A stretch of DNA of 64,000 bases from Nitrososphaerales archaeon (GTDB taxonomy: Archaea > Thermoproteota > Nitrososphaeria > Nitrososphaerales > CADDZS01). Under the pieces are notes generated by a model, which saw nothing but the letters and a program-made list of their open reading frames with translations, searched no databases and was not told the DNA's origin. Position 1 is the stretch's first letter. Every line of letters starts with the position of its first letter. A program made the translations under genes and the position numbers. Positions 8,530-17,330 of this stretch are shown in pieces. Location: assembly GCA_030041295.1 (NCBI GenBank), contig JASHOD010000103.1, positions 25,118 to 89,117 on the forward strand. Reading direction: 5' to 3'.

Positions 8530-9999
8530 TTGGTGCCAGTCCGAAATGGGATGAGAGAAAAAGTCATGCTTGAAACACTACTCAAGAAAAGACAAGACTT
8601 GGATGATACAGTCGCAGTCATAGATTCTGACAGCGGAGAACAGAGGAAGTATTCGGAGCTTGAGGAAGCTAGTTCAACTATTGCGTCCCATCTCTATGTC
8701 GATTTTGGAATCGAAAGAGGCGATAGAGTCGCGACTTTAATCGATAATCCTATCCTCCACATAGAACTGTTCTTCGCTTTAAGAAAACTTGGGGCAAGTC
8801 TTGTGCCGCTAAACTTTGCCCTAAGGAAAGAGAACTTAGAGACCATGACTTCGAAGACCAATCCAAAATTGATAGTCGATGATTTCAATGGCCTCGGAAT
8901 AAAATCGAACAAGATTCAAACATCGGCCTTGTCATCATCTTCAAAGACAAATCCAGTTCTTGTTACTAATTCGATGGACGATGAGGCGCTCGTTTTGTTC
9001 ACCGGGGGAAGCACGGGTGTGCCAAAGGGTGCGATCATTCATGAAAGATCCGCTGTATGGAATTGCATAAACTCTGTCTTGAGTTGGGGCCTTTCAAAGG
9101 ATGACATCGCTTACCAACCAGTTCCCCTGTATCACATAGGAGGGTGGGGAATTTTCCTTCTTCCAATATTCTTTGCCGGAGGAAAGGTAGTACTTTCGGC
9201 AAGGTTTGACGCTGAAAGGACGATCGACGCACTTCACAATTACATGATCACGAGATTTGTGGGGGTACCAGCGATGCTTTACAGAATCGTTACTTGTCAG
9301 AAGTTTGATACTACAGATTTGAGCCACGTACTGTTTGGATCCGGTGGTGGAGTTTTGAGCAAGGAGATTGTTGATAGGTTCATTTCAAAGAATTATAGAA
9401 TCTTCCAGGGATACGGCGCCACAGAAACTGGCCCAAACAATTTCTACATTTCACCGGAGCGCTTCAAATCAAAGATTGGCTCTTTAGGAAAGCCCATGCT
9501 GTTTGTCCAGGCTAAACTCTCAAGCGAAGGCGAGCTTTTGATAAAAGGGCCTCACACTTTCAAGGGCTATATTCCAAGGAGTTCCGACGAGGGTTCTCCC
9601 TTCGACGAGGAAGGGTTCTTTCATACCGGAGATATTTTCTCAACTGACGTAGAAGGTGACTATTCTTTTGTCGGTAGGAAGAAAGACATGATCAAGACTG
9701 GAGGTGAGAACGTGTATTCGCTCGAAGTAGAACAAGCAATCAATTCTCTATCCTATATTTCAGAGTCGGCAGCATTAGGCGTACCGGATCTCAAGTGGGG
9801 CGAGATGGTCGTGTCTTACGTCGTAATGAAGGGCTCAATCCAAGTCGATGAAGATGAAATAAAAGCTGAACTAGGAGAAAAACTTGCATCATTCAAAATT
9901 CCAAAGAAGATAATTGCGATTAAAGAACTGCCTAAATCCGAGCTTGGTAAGGTTCAAAAGTTTCAGTTGAAAGAGATTTATGAAAAGAGTCTACATTAA
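8530..9999 (+). CDS. AMP-dependent acyl-CoA synthetase / ligase (ANL superfamily)
   Basis: At up to 489 residues it has the full set of adenylate-forming motifs: the P-loop LFTGGSTGVPKGA (about residues 155-167), GYGATE (about 295), FFHTGD (about 370) and the hinge GRKKDMIKTGGENVYS (about 388). The C-terminal catalytic lysine lies in PKSELGKVQK. It should activate a carboxylic acid as the acyl-AMP and transfer it to CoA or another thiol. TTG 8530 is the most upstream start; ATG 8551 and ATG 8566 are plausible alternatives. Its 3' end overlaps the next gene by 20 bp, implying translational coupling with the KAS III-like enzyme. Confidence 0.9.
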   Translation: MVPVRNGMREKVMLETLLKKRQDLDDTVAVIDSDSGEQRKYSELEEASSTIASHLYVDFGIERGDRVATLIDNPILHIELFFALRKLGASLVPLNFALRKENLETMTSKTNPKLIVDDFNGLGIKSNKIQTSALSSSSKTNPVLVTNSMDDEALVLFTGGSTGVPKGAIIHERSAVWNCINSVLSWGLSKDDIAYQPVPLYHIGGWGIFLLPIFFAGGKVVLSARFDAERTIDALHNYMITRFVGVPAMLYRIVTCQKFDTTDLSHVLFGSGGGVLSKEIVDRFISKNYRIFQGYGATETGPNNFYISPERFKSKIGSLGKPMLFVQAKLSSEGELLIKGPHTFKGYIPRSSDEGSPFDEEGFFHTGDIFSTDVEGDYSFVGRKKDMIKTGGENVYSLEVEQAINSLSYISESAALGVPDLKWGEMVVSYVVMKGSIQVDEDEIKAELGEKLASFKIPKKIIAIKELPKSELGKVQKFQLKEIYEKSLH

Positions 10000-10993
10000 G
10001 GACTATAACCTTCATGTCCCGGCTCAAAAAATGAGCTTCGAAGAGATCGCAAAGCTCACAGACCTGCCAGCGTCAGTCGTAAGGGAGAAGCAAGGAATCG
10101 TCTCAAAGCCGATCGAAACAAAACTTTCGACCTCGGAAATGTGCATCGATTGCCTGAAGAGCTTGGCGCTAAGGAATAGGGCAGAGTCGAAGAATGCGGG
10201 GTTTCTGATTTATGCGGGGTCGGACTTCAAGGACCACTATGTTTGGACGATAGCCACGAAGATTTGCTCGGAAGCACTACATCAGAACATCCTTGCTTTC
10301 GATATCACTTCTCAATGCGTCGGTAGCCTTGTCGCTATCGATTTTGCCAAGTCCAAACTACTAACTTCAAAACGACGAGATGCATCGGGGTTTGTGACTC
10401 TTGCGACAAAACAGAGCAAGCTCGTTGATCTGAAAAACCCGGCCATGTCATTCCTCGACGATTTTTCCGACGGGGCGGTTTCGATCCTCCTGAGCAGCAG
10501 AGCGGGACGTTACGAGGTACTGGAAAGCAGTTTCATAAGCGACGGTCGTTTCAGCGAAATAATTTATGCTCCGTTCGGGGACCGCCATTCCGAGAGCAGG
10601 GAAAAATGGGATTTCAGGGCAATCCTCGATGACAGCAAGGCTAACTGGCGCGAGGAGATGGAGAACGTATCGGACAAGAACTTCATACATGTTATCCGAG
10701 ATTCTGTCGCGAAAAGCGGTTACTCACTAAAAGACGTCTCTTACGTTGCCTTACTTCATATGAAGAGGTCTTTCCATTTCAAAATATTAGACGAGCTCGG
10801 CATAGATCAAGAAAAGAGTATCTACCTCGAAAATTATGGTCACATGCAGGGAGTGGATCCGTTGCTCTCCCTTAAACTAGGGGAGCAAGCAGGCAAGATC
10901 CAGAAAGGAGGACTTGTTGTGATGGTAGCCGCAGGCACAGGATGGACTTGGGGTGCCACGACACTCCTGACCAAGCAAAATATTCGGAAATGA
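9980..10993 (+). CDS. Beta-ketoacyl synthase III-like condensing enzyme (thiolase superfamily)
   Basis: The 337-residue protein is the usual size for a KAS III/HMG-CoA synthase-like enzyme. The catalytic triad can be placed: Cys113 in DITSQCVGS, His260 in ALLHMKRS and Asn285 in LENYGHMQG, with the C-terminal glycine-rich AAGTGWTWG closing the active site. Such enzymes run decarboxylative or non-decarboxylative Claisen condensation of acyl-thioesters. The start overlaps the acyl-CoA ligase gene by 20 bp, so the ligase product is a natural substrate candidate. The sequence is divergent from bacterial FabH in its N-terminal half. It is not the archaeal mevalonate HMG-CoA synthase as far as can be judged, but that is not excluded. 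Confidence 0.8.
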   Translation: MKRVYIKDYNLHVPAQKMSFEEIAKLTDLPASVVREKQGIVSKPIETKLSTSEMCIDCLKSLALRNRAESKNAGFLIYAGSDFKDHYVWTIATKICSEALHQNILAFDITSQCVGSLVAIDFAKSKLLTSKRRDASGFVTLATKQSKLVDLKNPAMSFLDDFSDGAVSILLSSRAGRYEVLESSFISDGRFSEIIYAPFGDRHSESREKWDFRAILDDSKANWREEMENVSDKNFIHVIRDSVAKSGYSLKDVSYVALLHMKRSFHFKILDELGIDQEKSIYLENYGHMQGVDPLLSLKLGEQAGKIQKGGLVVMVAAGTGWTWGATTLLTKQNIRK

Positions 10994-11027
10994 ACTACAA
11001 CATAGCAAGAGGAGATATTTATTCATC

Positions 11028-11870
11028 ATGATTGCGAAAAACAAGGATGTGGAGATATATTACGAAGTTCTTGGCGACAAGGCACCTGCCCTAATTTTAA
11101 TCGAAGGGATCGGATACTCTAGCTGGTCTTGGTTCAAGCAGAAAGAGGAATTGCCCGGATCAGTCAAACTCGTGATTTTTGATAATAGGGGTGTTGGAAA
11201 ATCCTCTTCGCCTGCCGGAGCTTACTCGATGAAAGATTTTGTAGAGGACATGCAATCCGTAATCGAAGACTCCGGAATCAAGGAGAAACTCTATGTTTTA
11301 GGCGTGTCGATGGGCGGAATGATTGCGCAAGAGTACTACTTTGCCCACAAAGACAAAGTCAAGGGACTGATTTTGTCAAACACCAGCTTTGGAAAGGGGT
11401 CTGTACTTCCTAGTCCAGAAGTCATGAAGATACTTTCCTCGGGTGCAAGTGGGCAATTCACTTACGAGGGTCTCTACCAGAGAATGAGCGGCACTTTCTC
11501 TGAGAGCTTTTCGAAAGATAATCCAAAGGCATACGATGACGTCGTGAGGCGGCGTCTATCCAATGGCGATGACGCAAAGGGCTACACGGGTCAGCTCTAC
11601 GCCGTCGCAGGCTTTGATTCGCACGACCGACTGAAGGAGATTGAAGTTTCGACGCTTGTGATCACAGGGGACAAAGATATCGTTGTGCCGCAAGAGAACG
11701 CATCCGTACTACACAAGGAGATAGCGCAAAGCAAGCTCGTTGTGTTCAAGAATGCGGGTCACGCTCTTTGCATAGAAAGATACTCAGATTTTGACCGCAC
11801 GGTTTTGAATTTCATCAAAGTCGTAGAGTCTGGAAGATTCGAACGAGTGGAAGCTCCAGAGTCAGTTTAA
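11028..11870 (+). CDS. Alpha/beta hydrolase (possible thioesterase or lactonase)
   Basis: This is a 280-residue alpha/beta-hydrolase fold. The nucleophile elbow is GVSMGG with Ser94, the acid is Asp in TGDKDIVVP, and the catalytic His is in NAGHAL. The oxyanion segment is EGIGYSS rather than the usual HG motif. Because the nucleophile is Ser, it is not an OleB-type enzyme, which uses Asp. It sits between the KAS III-like enzyme and the decarboxylase with gaps of 34 and 12 bp, so it likely releases or trims an acyl product of that pathway. Confidence 0.85.
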   Translation: MIAKNKDVEIYYEVLGDKAPALILIEGIGYSSWSWFKQKEELPGSVKLVIFDNRGVGKSSSPAGAYSMKDFVEDMQSVIEDSGIKEKLYVLGVSMGGMIAQEYYFAHKDKVKGLILSNTSFGKGSVLPSPEVMKILSSGASGQFTYEGLYQRMSGTFSESFSKDNPKAYDDVVRRRLSNGDDAKGYTGQLYAVAGFDSHDRLKEIEVSTLVITGDKDIVVPQENASVLHKEIAQSKLVVFKNAGHALCIERYSDFDRTVLNFIKVVESGRFERVEAPESV

Positions 11871-11882
11871 AATTCGATCTTC

Positions 11883-13094
11883 ATGACGACCTTCGGCTGC
11901 GACAAGTTGGAATACTTGGCCGCTCGCTTTGGAACGCCTTGCTACTTTACTGACTTCTCTCTAATCGAAGAAAATTTCCAGCAAATGAAAAGTTCTTTCG
12001 ATTCGCTTCGTAACTCTGGAAGGGATTACAAAATCCTCTACAGCATGAAGGCGAACTCGAATCCCTTCATTCTAAAGTTCCTTCATTATCTCGGAGCTGG
12101 GTTTGATATTCTCTCAAGCGGGGAATTAGAACTCGCTCTCAAAGCGGGAATGCCTGGGGAGGACCTGGTCCTAGGGGGTACGATGATTCTCAATTCGCTT
12201 TTCCATGAAGCTGCAAAACACAAAATCAGAATCAATCTGGATTCGATAGAATCTATTTCGAGAGCTTCTTCAAGTGGAATCAAGAACGCCGGGATCAGGG
12301 TTAACCCGCTAGTCGAAGCTGGCCACCATGAAAAGGTCAAGACAGCAACAAAGACAACAAAGTTTGGAGTCGCTCTAAATGAATACGAAGCTGCCAAGAA
12401 CGAGTTCAAGCGAAACAACGTGTCCTTGGACGGGATACACTATCACATTGGTTCCGGCATTTCGGATTCAGGGCCCTTCGTAGAAGCATTGGATCAAGTT
12501 GTGAATGCAGTGCCCGATCTAGATACGCTGCAATACTTGGACATAGGAGGAGGCTATGCTATGAAGGACGATGGGGGTCAGTTTGATTTTGTTCCTCTGA
12601 TAAACGCGCTTCAAATTAACAGCAGAATGATTCCGCCTCTTGTTTTCGTGGAATGTGGGCGCTACCTTGTTGCCAATAGTACAGTTCTCTTGACGCGCGT
12701 CGTCGAAGTCAAGGAGACCGCTGGCAGAACTTTTGTGGGAGTCGACGCGGGATTCAATGATATGATGCGGACTGTCCTTTATGGCGCTCAGCATCCAATC
12801 ACAAGCTGCTCGAAGGACGGGAGAGGAATTGTTGGAGATTTAGTAGGGCCTATCTGTGAAAGCGGCGACGTGTTTCGCACTGACGCGAGTATGACTGCTA
12901 AGGAAGGCAGTTTAGTTGCGATAGCGAATGTGGGGGCATACGGCTATTCGCTTTCTTCAAACTACTTAGTGCGCCCCCGGGCTCCTGAGATAGGAACTTA
13001 CGATGACGAGATTTTTACAATGCGCGCTAGAGAAGAGTTTGACGACCTCTCACGACAAATCAACTGGCAAGAATACAAGCATTTTCTCTCATAA
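11883..13094 (+). CDS. PLP-dependent amino-acid decarboxylase, fold III (LysA/ornithine decarboxylase family)
   Basis: The 403-residue protein has the group IV decarboxylase architecture: an alanine-racemase-like TIM barrel and a C-terminal beta domain. The PLP Schiff-base lysine is Lys56 in YSMKANSNP. Other sites include YHIGSGI, the phosphate-binding DIGGGY and the C-terminal GPICESGDVF block, whose Cys completes the active site across the dimer. The family decarboxylates meso-diaminopimelate, ornithine, lysine or arginine, or modified amino acids in natural-product pathways. Its place at the end of the acyl-CoA ligase/KAS III run, not beside lysine-biosynthesis genes, suggests a specialised substrate. 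Substrate assignment is inference. Confidence 0.85.
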   Translation: MTTFGCDKLEYLAARFGTPCYFTDFSLIEENFQQMKSSFDSLRNSGRDYKILYSMKANSNPFILKFLHYLGAGFDILSSGELELALKAGMPGEDLVLGGTMILNSLFHEAAKHKIRINLDSIESISRASSSGIKNAGIRVNPLVEAGHHEKVKTATKTTKFGVALNEYEAAKNEFKRNNVSLDGIHYHIGSGISDSGPFVEALDQVVNAVPDLDTLQYLDIGGGYAMKDDGGQFDFVPLINALQINSRMIPPLVFVECGRYLVANSTVLLTRVVEVKETAGRTFVGVDAGFNDMMRTVLYGAQHPITSCSKDGRGIVGDLVGPICESGDVFRTDASMTAKEGSLVAIANVGAYGYSLSSNYLVRPRAPEIGTYDDEIFTMRAREEFDDLSRQINWQEYKHFLS

Positions 13095-13151
13095 AGCGAA
13101 ATGAAATTGTGAAGATATAACTATTCAAAAATTGGATGAGCTTCCAAGAAT

Positions 13152-13316
13152 ATGACTAGGATTCTGACATGCGAGATATGCGGAAACTCATTCGAATGCG
13201 AGGGCCCTTTATCCTTGGGATGCTGGTGCGCTCAGATCATGACTAGAAGGGAAAAGAGAAAGGAGCTTTCCGAAAGAGCGATCGACTGCGTATGTCCCTC
13301 GTGTCTTTCGAGTTAG
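13152..13316 (+). CDS. Cysteine-rich CWC family small protein
   Basis: A 54-residue frame runs from ATG 13152 to TAG 13316. Its seven cysteines are arranged as CEIC near the N-terminus, C at about residue 16, a central CWC, and CVCPSC near the C-terminus. This is the layout of the Cys_rich_CWC family, which probably binds a metal. The function of the family is not established. The stop overlaps the stop region of the convergent Dph6 gene by 4 bp, and it lies 57 bp downstream of the PLP decarboxylase on the same strand, so it may be co-transcribed with it. Confidence 0.7.
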   Translation: MTRILTCEICGNSFECEGPLSLGCWCAQIMTRREKRKELSERAIDCVCPSCLSS

Positions 13317-14005
13317 GCTAATTGAATATCGGCAAAATAGAACCCGTCTCTCTCTAGCACTTCCCCCACTTCAACCTCAATTTTGTCTCTGAATATGGGT
13401 CCATCATAGACAAACGTGTGAAATTCCCCGTTTTCTCCACACGGATCAACTTCATCTGGAATTTCCGAAAGAAAATTCGAGTCGAATTCCTTCCCACAGA
13501 ATTTTGGATCCAGCTTCTTCGGATCAACCGTGCAAATGATAGCTCTAAAACCAGATTTGATAAAGAACTGTGCGAGCTTTTTAGTGTCCCTCTGCCATAT
13601 GGGGAATATACATACGAGTCCGATGCTTCCAAGGAGCTTCTCTCTAAAAGCCCTAATATCTTCCAAAAACAAATCGCCAAAGGCTACTGCTGATATATTG
13701 TCTACTTTCTTTTTCCTAGAAAGAGATCTTGACATCTCGCTCTGATACACCTCGTTCGAGGCCTTGCTTGGAATCCAAACTTCTTCGAGTGGAATTTGAG
13801 TCGACTCTGACTGGGCGAGAAGCAGATCCCTTCTTACCCCGTGCATGCTGATTCGATTGTAGTCTTTTGTAAGCGTAGTTAGGAGCGCCTTGATTTCTAT
13901 TTGCTCGAAGGCTTTGTTTGTTCGAAGCTCGTAAAGAGAGAGGGAGCTGTCCTTTCCTCCACTCCATGAAAGAAGCGCCGCAGGTTTGGACTCTGTGCCG
14001 TTCAA
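13313..14005 (-). CDS. dph6: Diphthine--ammonia ligase (Dph6, ATP_bind_4/DUF71)
   Basis: The 230-residue protein begins with the PP-loop ATPase motif SWSGGKDSSL at about residues 14-23. Downstream family blocks include DEVDPCGENGEFHTFVYDGP in the C-terminal third. Dph6 catalyses the last step of diphthamide synthesis on elongation factor 2: ATP-dependent amidation of diphthine. Its length matches single-domain archaeal homologues. The ATG at 14005 places the PP-loop at the expected distance. It is convergent with the CWC gene, overlapping by 4 bp. Confidence 0.9.
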   Translation of the reverse strand: MNGTESKPAALLSWSGGKDSSLSLYELRTNKAFEQIEIKALLTTLTKDYNRISMHGVRRDLLLAQSESTQIPLEEVWIPSKASNEVYQSEMSRSLSRKKKVDNISAVAFGDLFLEDIRAFREKLLGSIGLVCIFPIWQRDTKKLAQFFIKSGFRAIICTVDPKKLDPKFCGKEFDSNFLSEIPDEVDPCGENGEFHTFVYDGPIFRDKIEVEVGEVLERDGFYFADIQLA

Positions 14006-14096
14006 ATTGCTCCCACGATCCTAGACGTTTCTTTGCATACTGCCAGTTTTGATTTCATAAGGTTTTGAGAAGGAATTACACCGGCCGCTCGAAATC

Positions 14097-14110
14097 AGCT
14101 TTTTATTTAT
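14097..14110 (+). promoter_or_regulatory. TATA-like promoter of the VOC gene
   Basis: An AT-rich box (TTTTTATTTA at about 14099-14108) is centred 29 bp upstream of ATG 14133. This is the archaeal TATA-box spacing expected if transcription begins at or near the start codon, so the VOC mRNA is probably leaderless. No Shine-Dalgarno sequence is seen before this ATG. Confidence 0.45.
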
Positions 14111-14132
14111 CTCCAATATTCAGTTAGGTAAT

Positions 14133-14534
14133 ATGCCTCGCAAGAAAACACAAAGGGGAGGACGAAAGTCTCCTTGGGTAGCAAGCGTGCCAATAGTAGT
14201 TTCGGATAGAGAAGTGTCCAAAAAGTGGTATACGGAAAAGCTGGGACTAGCCTTGACGGCTGACGATGATCATTGGGTTACTGTCGGAGGTTCGAGAGGA
14301 AAGGGAAGCCAGCTTCACTTGTGTCAGGCATCAGAGAATCGACCAACACCAATCGAGCTAGAACCAGGACCCTCTGGAATCGTTATCGTGCTGGCCGGAG
14401 ATTTTCGCATCGCCTGCAAGCGGCTAGAGCAAGCCGGCGTCGAGTTCTCGCATCAGCCGGAAAAGGCTCCTTGGGGATGGTATGCGACAATCCGCGACCC
14501 TGACGGAAACGAGCATTATCTTGCTCCGGAATGA
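14133..14534 (+). CDS. VOC (glyoxalase/bleomycin-resistance) family protein
   Basis: The 133-residue protein is one vicinal-oxygen-chelate domain pair, with two beta-alpha-beta-beta-beta units. The start of the first unit is VPIVVSDREVSKKWYTEKLG. The second unit ends RDPDGNEHYLAPE, the standard VOC C-terminal strand with a potential metal-binding Glu. The first unit also has a His in QLHLCQ that could be a ligand. The family includes glyoxalase I, dioxygenases and antibiotic-binding proteins; the specific role is unknown. A short Lys/Arg-rich N-terminal extension precedes the fold. Confidence 0.85.
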   Translation: MPRKKTQRGGRKSPWVASVPIVVSDREVSKKWYTEKLGLALTADDDHWVTVGGSRGKGSQLHLCQASENRPTPIELEPGPSGIVIVLAGDFRIACKRLEQAGVEFSHQPEKAPWGWYATIRDPDGNEHYLAPE

Positions 14535-14824
14535 AGAGCGCCCTTCAAACAGGTCGCATTTTCTTGCTTGAGAGTTTCTCGCGAAGAGTCTTGACACTCA
14601 ATTCTAATCGCATCATTTGTCATCTTCCGATACTAACGAAGAAGGAGAATAGCTTTGTTTGATTGACTTTCTTGCTAGAGATGGCGATGACGTCAAGAAG
14701 TGTAGATATCCATTTTTCTTGTTGTCGTAGCTTCTAGTTTTAGTTACAGTAAGGATACAGTAACTATTATTAAAATGTGCTCCTTACAATTGGCGGGAAA
14801 ATCACTATTAGCTCATTTTTGTAA

Positions 14825-15088
14825 TCAACCGAAGACTACACAGAGCCCGATATCGTAAAGAGTCATGATTTTGCCCAGTGAGCAAACCGAGCAACGCATC
14901 CTGCAAAGCAGGGCATTCGTTCCATGCGGCTCGCACTTGACCATAACCCATTTGTGACTTTCGATAATCCGATTTGCGGCCGCGGAATCATGCATTTCAT
15001 GGAGAAAGGGTATGATAGAGGTGAGGGATGATTCTTCTAAAGAGCGGCCACCGTCATTAGTCAGAGATTCCTTTGGTGAAAAGGTCAT
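14825..15088 (-). CDS. Small CxxC protein, paralogue of the gene at 19746-20099
   Basis: This is an 87-residue frame with no recognised family. The middle and C-terminal part shares a pattern with the frame at 19746-20099: SHKW, then Lys, Glu and Gly at matching positions, then a Leu and CSxCxL (here CSVCSLG). That shared spacing over about 30 residues supports both frames as real genes of one local family, probably with a metal-binding knuckle. An overlapping frame on the other strand (15012-15209) lacks such support. The intergenic region on either side is AT-rich. Confidence 0.5.
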   Translation of the reverse strand: MTFSPKESLTNDGGRSLEESSLTSIIPFLHEMHDSAAANRIIESHKWVMVKCEPHGTNALLCRMRCSVCSLGKIMTLYDIGLCVVFG

Positions 15089-15482
15089 ATGCTCCCACTT
15101 TGCTGACTTTTTTCTAAATCATCTAAAGCGTAATAGCAAACTAGATCAGAATTGTATTCGGTGCAGTGCTCACTCTAACATTCTCTCGCGCCGACACTTG
15201 TTCTTGTAGGGCGTTTAGCTTGTTCGATATTTTGAACTACTCTAACGACTCTTCTACACCTTGCCTTCCATTTTTCGGCTGTATAGGCAACTGACATGGC
15301 AATTGTATGAAGTATTGAGATTGATTAAAATTTTTGCTCAACGCAAAATGAATACCTTCAACGAGATTCATACAAAGTTTCATCGATCCTGAGGATGGAT
15401 TGAAGAAGGAAAATTCTGATTCAGAGCCAAGAATCTTATTAGCATTCCAAGGAAAAATGTCATACTCGAGGGTAGATTGAGA
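15089..15482. other. Intergenic stretch, no gene supported
   Basis: Both strands were read. A plus-strand frame from 15012 to 15209 has no recognisable motif and overlaps the better supported minus-strand frame. The remainder is AT-rich with a TTAAAATTTTT tract near 15325 that could be promoter-like, but it is not at TATA spacing from the next gene. Confidence 0.4.
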
Positions 15483-15908
15483 ATGAGCGATTGGAACGCG
15501 TCAGTAATTGACGAATTTCGCAAGAATCATGGAAAGGTAGGAGGCAATTTCGAGGGCGCTCCATTATTGCTTATCCACCACGTAGGGGCTCGAAGCGGCG
15601 AGCCTAGAGTCAATCCAGTAATGTACCTCAAGGATGGAGGACGATTCTTGGTGTTTGCTTCCAAGGGTGGCGCGCCAACCAATCTTGATTGGTATCATAA
15701 TTTGAAAGCTCAGCCGGACAAAGTGGAAATTGAAGTGGGAGACGAGAAACTAGATGTGCGTGCTGATGAGATCAAGGGGCCAGAGCGAGACAAATTATAC
15801 AAGAAACAATCAACACTCTTTCCCAATTTTGATCAGTACCAGCGGCAGACAAAGAGGATAATACCCGTCGTTGCGCTGACGCCTAAGAAATCTGGGTCGA
15901 CAAGATGA
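15483..15908 (+). CDS. Deazaflavin (F420)-dependent nitroreductase family protein (Ddn-like)
   Basis: The protein has 141 residues from ATG 15483; a TTG two codons upstream is also possible. It shows the Ddn split-barrel pattern: PLLLIHHVGARSGEPRVNPV followed by FVFASKGGAPTNLDWYHNL-like spacing (residues about 60-75) and a C-terminal strand ending in VVALTPK. Members bind coenzyme F420 and reduce quinones or nitro compounds, so the host probably makes F420. The gene appears to stand alone. The family assignment is strong; the substrate is unknown. Confidence 0.85.
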   Translation: MSDWNASVIDEFRKNHGKVGGNFEGAPLLLIHHVGARSGEPRVNPVMYLKDGGRFLVFASKGGAPTNLDWYHNLKAQPDKVEIEVGDEKLDVRADEIKGPERDKLYKKQSTLFPNFDQYQRQTKRIIPVVALTPKKSGSTR

Positions 15909-15932
15909 AAAGCTGCTTGACTTTTTGCGGTG

Positions 15933-16130
15933 ATGCCGATCATGTGTAGGTACTCCCATGTTCCCGTGAGAACAGGAAAACACGGGTTCATTTTAGACAA
16001 CAAAACAGGAAAGCGATATCCTGAATCGAAATACACTGTCGCTCACATGAGTGATCATGTAGGATGTGTGATACGTCGGATTCCGGGCTCTGATAAGCGA
16101 GATTACTCGAGTAAGAAATCTCGAAAGTAG
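15933..16130 (+). CDS. Hypothetical small basic protein
   Basis: This is a 65-residue frame from ATG 15933, 24 bp after the F420-type gene. It is rich in Lys, Arg, His and Tyr, with Cys near residue 5 and another near residue 45 and several His between (VAHMSDHVGC), so metal binding is conceivable. No family was recognised. Short length and lack of homology knowledge keep confidence low, but the close spacing on the same strand favours a real gene. Confidence 0.35.
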   Translation: MPIMCRYSHVPVRTGKHGFILDNKTGKRYPESKYTVAHMSDHVGCVIRRIPGSDKRDYSSKKSRK

Positions 16131-16364
16131 TCAGTGTCGCATTTTTTGGCGAATTCTGAGAAAAGGGAAATTCTTCAAACAACTCGCCTTTTTAGCTCAA
16201 CGTAGTGTGCTATCTAATGGCTCGAGAACCGAAAGCTAGCATCGGCTCTTTTCCTTTTCTTTCTTCTTTATTAGAGCGCTTTCCCACCCGACTCGCGCGA
16301 GTGTCTCGTCTGGATCCGAAACAGAAAACTCGTACTGAGACCATTGCTTGTGCTCTGTTTTCAC

Positions 16365-16566
16365 TCATAATTCATTTGCCAACTCCTCCACGTTCTCCGC
16401 ATTGAGGTGCACTCCAAAGGGATTTCTTCCAGGGGTAAGCCAGCCATCGACAGCCTTGACGAGATGGATCTGTGGCCCTCTTCCATCGAATAGGATTCTA
16501 TATCATCATCGTAACCATGACGTTTGAACCCTAATTTGCCTTAGAAGCCTTCACTAACGTCCAAAT
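16365..16566 (-). pseudogene. Broken VOC-family gene fragment
   Basis: On the minus strand one frame reads LVKASKA, a second reads KLGFKRHGYDDD, and a third reads ILFDGRGPQIHLVKAVDGW and then continues to a TGA at 16365. Together these follow the order of a VOC protein (FYxKLGF, then strands, then a C-terminal helix), but they sit in different frames and parts are missing. It is probably a decayed glyoxalase-like gene. The flanks (16131-16364 and 16567-16708) show no gene. Confidence 0.55.
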
Positions 16567-16708
16567 TGTTGCATGGAATAATTGCTATAACGCAATTCGT
16601 TTCAGACATGAGTCTGATAGTCGAGTTCGAAAATCAGTAAGACTATCTAACGATGGTTGAATAGATGAAGGGATGCCCAAAAATCTATTGCGGCCCAATA
16701 GTTAGGTA

Positions 16709-17305
16709 ATGATCATGGACAATGAACTAAAGGAATTCCTTCAGAGTCTGTACGAGATTGGGAGTGATTTCGATTCCAAGAATAAAAATCACAGCGGACA
16801 AATGCTAAACATCACTCCAGATACAGGATTGTTTCTATCTATCCTAATCCAAGCAACGAAGGCCAAAAGTGTCTTGGAGATTGGAACGTCTAATGGTTAT
16901 TCTACAATTTGGATAGCGAATGCACTTAGCAAATCGGGAGGACGGGTTACGACGCTCGAAGTATCTGAGAAGAAATTCATTATGGCAAATGATAATTTCA
17001 AAAAGAGTGGCCTTTCGAAAAACATCGATTCACGCCTTGTCGACGTTCGAAGTTATCTGAAAGACGTTGAAAAGGGTTCAATCGATCTGATCTTTCTTGA
17101 TGCTGAAAGGCCGCAATATGTCAGTTACTGGAACGACCTAGATGGCGTGCTTAGAGTTAATGGATTGCTTTTGGTCGACAACGCACTCGCTCCAAAGCCA
17201 GACGAACTCGTGGATTTCTTCAAAGTCGTCGAGGACTCTCAAAGGTACATTTCGCAAACACTCCAGATAGGAAAGGGCGAGATGATCGCTCTTAAAATAG
17301 AATGA
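16709..17305 (+). CDS. O-methyltransferase, family 3 type (class I SAM-dependent)
   Basis: The 198-residue Rossmann-fold protein resembles catechol/caffeoyl-CoA O-methyltransferases. Motif I is VLEIGTSNGYSTIWIA (about residues 51-66), a negatively charged strand TLEVS follows, and the acidic IFLDAERPQYVSYW block (about residues 127-140) provides the metal and substrate site of this family. LLLVDNALAP is the later catalytic strand. It likely methylates a hydroxyl of a small aromatic or acyl substrate. An alpha/beta hydrolase gene follows 25 bp downstream, so the two form a probable two-gene operon. Confidence 0.85.
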   Translation: MIMDNELKEFLQSLYEIGSDFDSKNKNHSGQMLNITPDTGLFLSILIQATKAKSVLEIGTSNGYSTIWIANALSKSGGRVTTLEVSEKKFIMANDNFKKSGLSKNIDSRLVDVRSYLKDVEKGSIDLIFLDAERPQYVSYWNDLDGVLRVNGLLLVDNALAPKPDELVDFFKVVEDSQRYISQTLQIGKGEMIALKIE

Positions 17306-17330
17306 GATAGGCAGTTGTTAAGGAAAAGAT

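Noticed and set aside
8530..11870. Resemblance to the OleABCD olefin/beta-lactone pathway (KAS III-like, ligase, hydrolase)
   Set aside because: The hydrolase nucleophile is Ser rather than the Asp of OleB, and no OleD-type reductase is present.
15012..15209. Plus-strand frame with several Cys and His
   Set aside because: It overlaps the minus-strand frame that has a paralogue at 19.7 kb, and has no support of its own.
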